64,000 nt of DNA from VBAS01 sp964444975 (lineage in GTDB: Bacteria; Bacteroidota; Bacteroidia; Chitinophagales; Chitinophagaceae): positions 1-64,000 of the forward strand of contig CAYUJD010000006.1 of assembly GCA_964444975.1 (NCBI GenBank). Direction: 5' to 3'. Under the pieces are notes generated by a model that saw only the letters and a program-made list of their open reading frames with translations, made no database searches and had not been told where the DNA came from. Both the position numbers and the translations under genes were made by a program. Below, piece by piece: positions 51,328 to 59,374 of the stretch. The number at the start of each line of letters is the position of its first letter. The stretch's first letter is position 1.

Positions 51328-52191
51328 ATGGCTGAAACAAAACCGACTGCGACAGCAAGTGTGAAAGCTACGTCTGTTCAAGCAAAGAAAAGCAGTAACA
51401 TTATCTCCTGGGTAGCCCCGGTACTTTGTCTTATAGCAGGGTATTCTATCTGGAGATTTATTTTTGGCAACCCCGACGGATTTGAAGCTCCGGACAAGTC
51501 GGGTGGCTTCTGGCCTAAACACGACCATCCTAAAGGCGCAATGAACGGTATATATATGGGTGGCATCATTGTTCCGGTGCTGATAGGCATGTTTCTGATG
51601 GTTATCACTTTTTCTATTGAACGCTGGCTCACCATCCGTAAAGCGCTGGGCAGCGGCTCGATTGCTGATTTTATCCGCAAAGTGCAATATCACCTGGCCA
51701 ACCGCAATATTGATGCAGCTATGGCCGAATGCGACAAACAGCGTGGTTCGGTAGCCAACGTAATGCGGGCCGGTTTGCGCCGGTATAAGGAAATGACCAC
51801 CAACGGTGAGCTGACTACCGATCAAAAAGTGCTGGCTATACAAAAAGAAGTGGAAGAAGCAACAGCGCTTGAATTACCTATGCTTCAGAAAAACCTGGTG
51901 TTCCTTTCCACTATCACATCAGTAGGAACCCTGGTGGCCCTGCTGGGTACGGTATTAGGTATGATTCGCTCCTTCTCAGCCCTGGGTGCTGAAGGTGGTG
52001 GGGCTGGCGCTGCCACCCAACTGGCAATTGGTATTTCTGAGGCCCTTTATAATACGGCGCTGGGTATCGGCACATCGGCAATAGCCCTGATATTGTATAA
52101 TATGTTTACTACCAAAATAGATTCAATTACATACGGCATTGATGAATCCGGCTTTACCCTGACCCAAAGTTTCGCATCACTCTACAAATAA
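51328..52191 (+). CDS. exbB: ExbB/TolQ/MotA-family proton channel
   Basis: 287 residues. Extra N-terminal membrane segment, then the MotA/TolQ/ExbB core with TSVGTLVALLGTVLGMIRSFSALG and IGISEALYNTALGIGTSAIALILYNMF. It forms the pentameric proton channel that energises TonB. First gene of exbB-exbD-exbD-tonB. The 230-bp gap upstream (51098-51327) shows no gene and no consensus promoter that I can defend. Confidence 0.94.
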   Translation: MAETKPTATASVKATSVQAKKSSNIISWVAPVLCLIAGYSIWRFIFGNPDGFEAPDKSGGFWPKHDHPKGAMNGIYMGGIIVPVLIGMFLMVITFSIERWLTIRKALGSGSIADFIRKVQYHLANRNIDAAMAECDKQRGSVANVMRAGLRRYKEMTTNGELTTDQKVLAIQKEVEEATALELPMLQKNLVFLSTITSVGTLVALLGTVLGMIRSFSALGAEGGGAGAATQLAIGISEALYNTALGIGTSAIALILYNMFTTKIDSITYGIDESGFTLTQSFASLYK

Positions 52192-52250
52192 TCTTAATAG
52201 AGGATGTGGAAAACAGGAAAAATTGAATCTAAATTCTAAATTTTAATAAA

Positions 52251-52910
52251 ATGCCCAGTGTAAAAATTCCTAAGAAAAGCACCTGGATTGATATGACGCC
52301 GTTTGTGGATGTAGCTTTTCTGATACTCACATTTTTCATCATGGCCACCAAGTTCAAACCGGCCGAACCGGTGGAAATAAAAACGCCTAATTCGGTTTCT
52401 ACAAGGGAATTGCCTGATACAGACGCATTGCAGGTAACCTTTGACAGCACCGGCCGCGTATTCTTCAGTGTGCTGGCTGAGAAAGACCCTAAGATGAAAT
52501 ATGATGTTATCAAACATATTAGTGAATCAAGAAACCTGGGGCTTTCCGAAGCTGAAATGAAGAATTTTGTAAAAGCACCGGCAGTTGGCGTGCCATTTTC
52601 CAGTTTAAAACAATTGCTTTCTTATCCGCCGGAAGAACAAAAAAATGTAAAGCAAACCGGCATTCCGCTTGATACATTAGGCGGCGAGCTTTACTACTGG
52701 ATACGGGATGCCGTCGGCACGTTTACCGGCAAGCAGCTCAAATACCTGGTAAAAGGAGACAACGAGGCAAAATTTCCAACATTTAAAATGGTACTGGCCG
52801 CTTTCAAGAAAAATGATATTTATAAATTTAACCTGATTACCATGCTGGAGGATGCTCCGGCCGGTACAGAGTTATACCTGACAAGACAAAAAGAAAAAGA
52901 ACACAAATAA
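52251..52910 (+). CDS. ExbD/TolR-family protein (first copy)
   Basis: 219 residues. The membrane helix follows a short cytoplasmic start and has the conserved Asp in TWIDMTPFVDVAFLILTFFIMA. A periplasmic domain of about 170 residues, longer than E. coli ExbD, follows. Two different ExbD copies in tandem are usual in this phylum and may give a mixed stator. Confidence 0.92.
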   Translation: MPSVKIPKKSTWIDMTPFVDVAFLILTFFIMATKFKPAEPVEIKTPNSVSTRELPDTDALQVTFDSTGRVFFSVLAEKDPKMKYDVIKHISESRNLGLSEAEMKNFVKAPAVGVPFSSLKQLLSYPPEEQKNVKQTGIPLDTLGGELYYWIRDAVGTFTGKQLKYLVKGDNEAKFPTFKMVLAAFKKNDIYKFNLITMLEDAPAGTELYLTRQKEKEHK

Positions 52911-52937
52911 AATTCTTAACTTACAAAAAACCCTTTT

Positions 52938-53594
52938 ATGGCAGCAATAGATGAAGGTGGCGATAGTGGTCACAAAAAAGGACCGGGTGTAAAAAAAGCC
53001 AAAAAGCTTTCTACACGTATTGACATGACGCCGATGGTGGACCTCGGCTTTCTGCTTATTACGTTTTTCATATTTACAACAACCATGAGCAGCCCTACTA
53101 CTATGGACCTGTTTATGCCGAAAGACACAGATAAGGATGAGGAACAGAATAAAGCCAAAGAATCAGGCGCATTAACGATACTGCTCGGCAAAAACAATGT
53201 GGTGTATTATTACGCAGGTCAGCTTTTACCCGATGCTTCCAATTTTAAGACAGAAACTTTCAAAGGTATTCGGGATGTAATAATAAAAAAGAAAAAGGAT
53301 GTAATAGAACAGCACCAGCATGACGAAGGCTGTAAAAAAATACAGGAGAAAGCACGCCAGGGTAGTCCCGATGCCAAGCCTCCTGTGCTTCCTGATCCCA
53401 ACTGGCAGAAAGCTTGCCTGGACCGTGACCTGGTAATAGTAATCAAACCCGACCTGGAAGCTACTTATAAAAACACCGTGGACATACTTGATGAAATGAC
53501 CATCAATGAAATCAAGCGGTTTGCCATGGTGGATCTTTTCGAAGATGAAGTGAAAGTAATTAAAGCCACCGAAGCAGCAGCTGGTGGAAATTAA
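52938..53594 (+). CDS. ExbD/TolR-family protein (second copy)
   Basis: 218 residues. RIDMTPMVDLGFLLITFFIFTT holds the functional Asp. The periplasmic part has an insertion rich in Lys/His (EQHQHDEGCKKIQEK) with two Cys not present in the first copy. Starts 27 bp after the first exbD. Confidence 0.92.
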   Translation: MAAIDEGGDSGHKKGPGVKKAKKLSTRIDMTPMVDLGFLLITFFIFTTTMSSPTTMDLFMPKDTDKDEEQNKAKESGALTILLGKNNVVYYYAGQLLPDASNFKTETFKGIRDVIIKKKKDVIEQHQHDEGCKKIQEKARQGSPDAKPPVLPDPNWQKACLDRDLVIVIKPDLEATYKNTVDILDEMTINEIKRFAMVDLFEDEVKVIKATEAAAGGN

Positions 53595-53653
53595 AACTGA
53601 TCCTGAATTGTGGAATGAGTTCTTTTTTGCATCTAATCCTAAAATGATTTACA

Positions 53654-54481
53654 ATGGAAGTAAACAAAATACTGTCAAGCGATCTTCTCGATATTCTGTT
53701 TGAAGACAGGAATAAGGCCTATGGCGCTTACGACCTGCGAAAAACATATCAGAAAAGACTGACGGTGGCGCTGCTCATCACAGCAGCCGTTGCATTGCTT
53801 GCGCTGGGGGGGTCTTTTCTTGCAAGCTCCATGAAAAAGAGCGCAGGAAAAATACAGGCAAAAGAAGTAACGCTTGCTGACATCAAGCAGGAAGAAGAAA
53901 AAAAACCTGAACCGCCACCGCCGCCACCGCCCAAGCAGGAGCCGCCCAAAGTGGAAATGACCAAATTCACTCCTCCCAAAATTGTAAAAGACGAGGAAGT
54001 GAAAAAAGAAGAAATCCCGCCCGAAGTAGAAGAATTAAAAGACACCAAGATTGATGTGGTGAGCCAGGAAGGGATCAAGGATGAAGGTCTTGCCCCGGTA
54101 GTAGTGGATGAAGGAAAACAGGTAATTGAGGAAAAGAAGGATGAAGATGAAAATAAAGTGTTTGAAAAGGTGGAAGTAGAAGCTTCCTTCCCGGGTGGCG
54201 AAAGGGATTGGCGCAAATACCTGGAAAGAAACCTGGATGCCAACACACCCGTAGAAAACGGGGCACCCGAGGGTTCTTTTACAGTTACCGTGCAGTTTAT
54301 TGTTGACAAAGAGGGAAACATCAGCGATGTAAGGGCTTTATCCAACCATGGCTATGGCATGGAGGAAGAAGCAGTAAAAGTGATTAAAAAAGGACCCAAA
54401 TGGGTGCCCGCCATCCAGAATGGCCGTAATGTAAAAGCCTACAGAAAACAGCCTATTACTTTTGTGGTATCAGCAGAATAA
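53654..54481 (+). CDS. tonB: TonB-family energy transducer (paralogue 2)
   Basis: 275 residues. A cytoplasmic start LLDILFEDRNKAYGAYDLRKTYQKRL precedes the membrane helix (VALLITAAVALLALGGSFLA), a Pro/Glu/Lys spacer with EPPPPPPPKQEPPK, and a C-terminal TonB fold FPGGERDWRKYLERNL with TVQFIVDKEGNISDVRALSNHG and GPKWVPAIQNGRNVKAYRKQPITFVV. Encoded with its ExbB and ExbD proteins. A strong terminator follows. Confidence 0.94.
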   Translation: MEVNKILSSDLLDILFEDRNKAYGAYDLRKTYQKRLTVALLITAAVALLALGGSFLASSMKKSAGKIQAKEVTLADIKQEEEKKPEPPPPPPPKQEPPKVEMTKFTPPKIVKDEEVKKEEIPPEVEELKDTKIDVVSQEGIKDEGLAPVVVDEGKQVIEEKKDEDENKVFEKVEVEASFPGGERDWRKYLERNLDANTPVENGAPEGSFTVTVQFIVDKEGNISDVRALSNHGYGMEEEAVKVIKKGPKWVPAIQNGRNVKAYRKQPITFVVSAE

Positions 54482-54501
54482 ATTAATCTTATTCAGAATA
54501 A

Positions 54502-54533
54502 ATCCCCCTCAATGCAGGGGGATTTTTATTTTT
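54502..54533 (+). terminator. Terminator of the exbB-tonB operon
   Basis: 8-bp perfect stem ATCCCCCT / AGGGGGAT, loop CAATGC, tail TTTTTATTTTT. Its T tract also contains TATTTTTG (54527-54534), a consensus -7 box six bases before the mnmE ATG. Confidence 0.9.
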
Positions 54534-54540
54534 GAGCTAT

Positions 54541-55938
54541 ATGATCGGGAAAGTTGCAGGTTGGGATGATACCATAGTGGCGCTGGCTACTCCGCCGGGC
54601 ATAGGTGCCATCGGCGTTGTCAGGCTGAGCGGGAAAAATGCATTTAGTATGGCAGGCAGCCTGTTCCCCTCTAAAAATCTTGCCCTGCAACCTTCGCATA
54701 CACTGCATGTGGGAATGCTTAAAGATGGTGACACAGTGATTGACCAGGTGGTAATTTCATTATTTAAAAATCCTGCATCGTACACCGGCGAAGATGTGGT
54801 GGAGATAAGTGCCCATGGTTCACCCTACATTCATCAGCAAATAATAAATGCCTGCATCAGCCGGGGCGCCAGGCTGGCAAAGCCCGGCGAATTTACCCAA
54901 CGGGCTTTTCTTAATGGCAAGCTCGACCTGGCACAGGCGGAAGCCGTGGCCGATTTGATTGCATCCAATACGGCGGCATCACACAAAACAGCATTACACA
55001 ATATCCGCGGCGGATTTTCCCTCAAGCTGAAAGAACTAAGGGAACAACTCATAAAGTTTTCAGCCCTCATTGAACTGGAACTCGACTTCAGCCAGGAGGA
55101 TGTGGAGTTTGCCGACCGGGCACAGCTTTATGAACTCGTCGGCCAATTAACTCAGATAACCAATCAACTCATCAACTCCTACCAGCTTGGCAATGTAATT
55201 AAAAACGGAGTTAGCGTCGCCATCGTCGGCAAACCTAATGCGGGAAAATCTACCTTACTGAATGCGCTGCTGCAGGAAGACAGGGCCATCGTAAGCGAAA
55301 TACCCGGCACTACAAGAGACACCATTGAGGAAGTGATAAATATTGACGGCATTCTTTTCCGCCTGATTGATACGGCCGGCATCCGTCAGCATACCAGCGA
55401 CATCATCGAAAGTCTTGGCGTGGAAAGGAGTCTGGATAAAATGAAAACAGCCGACCTGGTGCTTTATGTTTTTGATGTAAATGAAACGAAGTCCGAAATC
55501 GGAGGTCTGATCCCGACGGCTATCGGGACGGAAATGGAGAAGCGGCAATTGAATTATTTACTGGTAGGAAATAAAATAGATGAACATAATGAAGAAGAGC
55601 TGCGGCAAAAGTTTTCTGCGATAGAGAACATTGTATTTATTTCTGCAAAAAAACCGGCTCACCTGGAAGTGCTGAAGGAAAAAATGATGGACAAAGTGCT
55701 TTCGGGCACAGTGCAGGCGGAAGACACCATCATCACCAATGCACGGCACTACCATGCATTGAAAGAAGTAGCCCGATCGCTTGACGACATAAAACAGGGT
55801 ATGGATAAAAAGCTGCCCGGCGATCTGCTGGCGCTTGACATACGCCGTAGCCTGTATTACCTGGGCGAAATAACCGGTGAAATAACCAATGAAGACCAGT
55901 TGAATTATATCTTCAGTAAATTTTGTATCGGAAAGTAG
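54541..55938 (+). CDS. mnmE: tRNA uridine-5-carboxymethylaminomethyl modification GTPase MnmE
   Basis: 465 residues from ATG 54541 (TTG 54532 lies in the terminator tail). With MnmG it modifies U34 of tRNAs. An N-terminal formyl-THF domain (DTIVALATPPGIGAIGVVRLSG), a helical domain, then a G domain: P-loop GKPNAGKS, GTTRDTIEE, DTAGIR, NKID. The C-terminus CIGK carries the essential Cys. The G domain contains an 18-bp palindromic repeat (55511-55528) giving LIPTAIGT in a surface loop between DVNETKSE and QLNYLLVGNKID. Confidence 0.96.
   Translation: MIGKVAGWDDTIVALATPPGIGAIGVVRLSGKNAFSMAGSLFPSKNLALQPSHTLHVGMLKDGDTVIDQVVISLFKNPASYTGEDVVEISAHGSPYIHQQIINACISRGARLAKPGEFTQRAFLNGKLDLAQAEAVADLIASNTAASHKTALHNIRGGFSLKLKELREQLIKFSALIELELDFSQEDVEFADRAQLYELVGQLTQITNQLINSYQLGNVIKNGVSVAIVGKPNAGKSTLLNALLQEDRAIVSEIPGTTRDTIEEVINIDGILFRLIDTAGIRQHTSDIIESLGVERSLDKMKTADLVLYVFDVNETKSEIGGLIPTAIGTEMEKRQLNYLLVGNKIDEHNEEELRQKFSAIENIVFISAKKPAHLEVLKEKMMDKVLSGTVQAEDTIITNARHYHALKEVARSLDDIKQGMDKKLPGDLLALDIRRSLYYLGEITGEITNEDQLNYIFSKFCIGK
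55511..55528. repeat. 18-bp palindromic repeat inside mnmE
   Basis: TCCCGACGGCTATCGGGA, matching the copy at 26160-26177 in all but the three central-left bases. It is translated in frame. Confidence 0.7.
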
Positions 55939-57057
55939 TCACTCCGCCTGCGCCGACAGTTCCGTGTTTTCTTTTCTGAAAAATTTTTTCAGAAAGCCAA
56001 TATGATTGAAAAAATAAACAAGCAACATCATAAAGCCGAAAAGTATGAGCAGCTGCCATTCCGGCTTCCAGTTTTTTATCCAGTACACAAGAATGAGTAT
56101 GAAGCCATGAAATACGCAGATAAACCGGGAAGCAAAGCTATGGCTGAATCCTTTGTTTGTAATGAGGTGATGAATATGTGTTTTGTCAGCTGAAAACGGC
56201 GAACGTCCTTTCCAGAGCCGGGTGCCAAACACACGTACTGCATCGAACACCGGTATCAGCACAATGCCCAGCGTAAAAACATAAATGTTGGGTACCACCG
56301 GCGGGCGAATGGCATTTATCTTCATTAGCTGCACGCATAGCACCGAAATGATAAAACCCAGCACCAGCGAACCCGTATCGCCCATGAAAATGCGGGCGGG
56401 ATTGAAATTGAAATACAGAAAACCCAGCAGGGCGCCGGCCAGCGCAAAAGCAACCAACGCATAGTTCAGGTCGTTGCTCAACGTTAAAAAGATTCCAAGG
56501 GTAACCAGGCTCATAAAACCCATGCCCCCCGCAAGCCCGTCAATGCCGTCAATGAGGTTGAATGCATTGGTGATGCCCACAATGGCGACAACGGTAATGG
56601 TATACTGCGACACTATATGCAGCTCATGTATACCAAACAAACCGCCAAAGCTGGTGATACGGACACCCGCTACAGCAAGCAATGATGCAAGCCCTGCCTC
56701 GATTACCAGTTTATAACGGGCGGCAAGATCCCTCAGGTCGTCCATGATGCCCACACCGAGCAACAGCACCATAGATAAATAAAAAGTGATAACTGCCGGG
56801 TGCGTATTAAAACGAAACCAGATTAAAAGCGAAACCAATGTGCCGCCAAATATGGCTATGCCTCCGAATGTGGGAATGGGCACAGTATGCTCTTTCCGGG
56901 CATTGGGCCGGTCGAAAAGTTTGAAGCGCTTTACCATCAGCATCACCGGCGGAATAAAAATAAGCGTCAGCACAAAAGCTGTCACATAAGCCAGCATACC
57001 GTATTTGAAATCAGAAAAACTGATATCGGTTTGAAGTAGATAGATGTGGTTATTCAT
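55939..57057 (-). CDS. WecA/TagO/MraY-like undecaprenyl-phosphate sugar-1-phosphate transferase
   Basis: 372 residues from ATG 57057 (MNNHIYLLQ); the longer frame has an unlikely basic leader. About eleven membrane segments. Motifs: the Asp pair region LLLGVGIMDDLRDLAARYK, FNLIDGIDGLAGG, NPARIFMGDTGSLVLGF and the His motif THIHHLI. It transfers a HexNAc-1-phosphate from UDP to undecaprenyl phosphate, starting O-antigen or another surface glycan. Its stop abuts the mnmE stop. The acceptor glycan is unknown. Confidence 0.93.
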   Translation of the reverse strand: MNNHIYLLQTDISFSDFKYGMLAYVTAFVLTLIFIPPVMLMVKRFKLFDRPNARKEHTVPIPTFGGIAIFGGTLVSLLIWFRFNTHPAVITFYLSMVLLLGVGIMDDLRDLAARYKLVIEAGLASLLAVAGVRITSFGGLFGIHELHIVSQYTITVVAIVGITNAFNLIDGIDGLAGGMGFMSLVTLGIFLTLSNDLNYALVAFALAGALLGFLYFNFNPARIFMGDTGSLVLGFIISVLCVQLMKINAIRPPVVPNIYVFTLGIVLIPVFDAVRVFGTRLWKGRSPFSADKTHIHHLITNKGFSHSFASRFICVFHGFILILVYWIKNWKPEWQLLILFGFMMLLVYFFNHIGFLKKFFRKENTELSAQAE

Positions 57058-57184
57058 CGGCACCGGTTTGACAGGATAAGGATTAGCTGGAGTGAAATTA
57101 AAAAAAAATTCCCGCAATGCAAGCCGTGTTTTATTGTGAACCGAATAAAAAAAACGAGTTACCTGCTTCTTTGCTGCGGAATAG

Positions 57185-57192
57185 TACATTTG
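57185..57192 (+). promoter_or_regulatory. Candidate -7 box of recG
   Basis: TACATTTG matches TAnnTTTG, 35 bp before the TTG start. The -33 element is not clear. Confidence 0.4.
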
Positions 57193-57227
57193 TTTAAAAG
57201 GAATTTATACCATCGGCAGCCGACATA

Positions 57228-59318
57228 TTGAAGAGCCCCATTGAATACCTGAAGGGCGTAGGGCCCCAGCGGGCCGACCTGCTTAAAAAAGAGCTGTGCA
57301 TTTTTACTTTCCATGATTTGCTTTATCATTTCCCGCACCGGCATGTTGATAAAACAAAAGTGAACCTGGTCAGCGACATCCATTCTGCTACTGAATACAT
57401 ACAGGTAGCCGGCACGCTGCTGAACATGGAAACAATAGGTGCAAAAAGGGGAAGACGGATGGTAGCAGGCCTGAAGGATAAATCAGGGTACCTTGAACTT
57501 GCCTGGTTCCAGGGTCTCAACTGGATTCAGAAAACACTGGAGCCGGGCAGGCAGTATCTTGTATTCGGACGTGTCACCTGGTTCCAGGGCCGGCCGCAAA
57601 TGGTGCATCCCGAAATGGAACTGCTTACGGCAGATAAAACAGAAGGCAAATCCTTTCTTGAACCCATTTACCCCACTACTGAAAAGCTGCGGTCAAAAGC
57701 GTTAGGCGGAAGACAACTCGGCAAACTCACCTCCGTGCTGATGAAACTTATTTCGGAAAAAGATTTGCCCGAAATCCTGCCCGATGAAATTTTACAAAAA
57801 TTAAAGCTCAGCAGCCGGTTCAAGGCATTTTCTCAAATTCATTTTCCTGCAAATACAACTGAATACGATGAAGCAGTAAAGCGGCTGAAGTTTGAAGAGC
57901 TTTTTCTTGCCCAGCTCCGTATGGCAAGAGTAAAATCGCAGCGTCATCGCTTCTCGCATGGGTTTGTTTTTGGCAAAGTGGGAGAATTTTTCAACTGCTT
58001 TTACACTCATCATCTTCCATTTGAGCTGACGGCTGCGCAAAAGCGGGTGATAAAAGAAATAAGAAAAGATACGGCCACCGGTAAACAGATGAACCGCCTG
58101 CTGCAGGGCGATGTGGGCAGCGGCAAAACCATCGTGGCATTACTCACCATGCTGATTGCGGCGGATAACGGCTATCAAAGCTGCCTGATGGCGCCTACTG
58201 AAGTGCTGGCACAGCAACATTACCAAAGTATTACTTCACTGCTCCGGCAATTGCCGGTGGAAGTGGCGCTGCTTACCGGCTCCACCAGAACATCGGAGCG
58301 AAAACTTATTCAGCAAAAACTAAGTGATGGTTCATTGCACATTCTTATAGGCACGCATGCAGTGATCGAAAAAGATGTGCAGTTCAGCAACCTCGGGCTG
58401 GCCATTGTGGATGAGCAGCACAAATTCGGCGTGGCGCAGCGGGCATTGCTTTGGGAAAAAAATGAAACACCCCCGCATATTCTGGTCATGACCGCCACCC
58501 CCATTCCCCGTACATTGGCCATGACAGCCTACGGCGATCTTGATTACAGTGTGATTGACGAACTGCCGCCCGGTCGCCAACCCGTAACTACCGTGCATCG
58601 TTATGAAAAAGACCGGCCCCGGGTGATGGAATTTCTGAAAACCGAAATCGCCAAGGGCCGGCAGGTTTATATCATATTCCCGCTGATTGAAGAAAGCAGT
58701 AAACTTGATTACGAAAACCTGATGAAAGGTTATGAAAATGTGAAAGCCTGGTTTGCCGAACCAACATACTGGATAAGTATGGTGCATGGCCGACAAAAGA
58801 CTGACCAGAAAAATATTAATATGCAGCGCTTCGTTAATGGTGATACGCAGCTTATGGTTTCCACCACAGTGATTGAAGTCGGCGTGGATGTGCCCAATGC
58901 ATCGGTGATGGTGATTGAAAGTGCAGAGAAGTTTGGTCTTTCGCAGCTGCACCAGCTGCGTGGCAGGGTGGGGCGGGGCGCTGATAAAAGCTACTGCATA
59001 CTGCTGACCGCACAGGACATAGGCAATGATGCAAGAGAAAGGATGAAAATAATGACTGCCACCGCCAACGGATTTATCATTGCTGAAAAAGACCTTGACA
59101 TGCGTGGACCCGGTGATATTGAAGGCACAAGACAAAGCGGCGTATTAAACTTCAGGCTCGCAAGCATAGTCCAAGACAGGCCTTTGCTGGAGCTGGCCCG
59201 TAAGTTTGCTGATGATATAATAGCAAAAGACCCTGAGCTTAATTCGGCAGAAAATTTGCGGCTGAAAAGCTACTTTCAAAGCCTGGAAGGAAAAACGGCC
59301 TGGAGCCGGATATCTTAA
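57228..59318 (+). CDS. recG: ATP-dependent DNA helicase RecG
   Basis: 696 residues starting with TTG 57228 (no in-frame ATG near; KSPIEYLKGVGPQRADLLKKEL is the conserved N-terminus). It unwinds and reverses branched DNA at forks and recombination intermediates. A wedge/OB domain spans about 55-150, then the helicase core with Walker A GDVGSGKT (294-301), DEQH (395-398), TATPIPRTLAM, TTVIEVGVDVPNA and QLRGRVGRG. Full length. Confidence 0.96.
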   Translation: MKSPIEYLKGVGPQRADLLKKELCIFTFHDLLYHFPHRHVDKTKVNLVSDIHSATEYIQVAGTLLNMETIGAKRGRRMVAGLKDKSGYLELAWFQGLNWIQKTLEPGRQYLVFGRVTWFQGRPQMVHPEMELLTADKTEGKSFLEPIYPTTEKLRSKALGGRQLGKLTSVLMKLISEKDLPEILPDEILQKLKLSSRFKAFSQIHFPANTTEYDEAVKRLKFEELFLAQLRMARVKSQRHRFSHGFVFGKVGEFFNCFYTHHLPFELTAAQKRVIKEIRKDTATGKQMNRLLQGDVGSGKTIVALLTMLIAADNGYQSCLMAPTEVLAQQHYQSITSLLRQLPVEVALLTGSTRTSERKLIQQKLSDGSLHILIGTHAVIEKDVQFSNLGLAIVDEQHKFGVAQRALLWEKNETPPHILVMTATPIPRTLAMTAYGDLDYSVIDELPPGRQPVTTVHRYEKDRPRVMEFLKTEIAKGRQVYIIFPLIEESSKLDYENLMKGYENVKAWFAEPTYWISMVHGRQKTDQKNINMQRFVNGDTQLMVSTTVIEVGVDVPNASVMVIESAEKFGLSQLHQLRGRVGRGADKSYCILLTAQDIGNDARERMKIMTATANGFIIAEKDLDMRGPGDIEGTRQSGVLNFRLASIVQDRPLLELARKFADDIIAKDPELNSAENLRLKSYFQSLEGKTAWSRIS

Positions 59319-59374
59319 CACAAGATTCAAAACCCGGTGTCGCTCTTTTTAGTTAATTTGGAAAAAATAAAACG

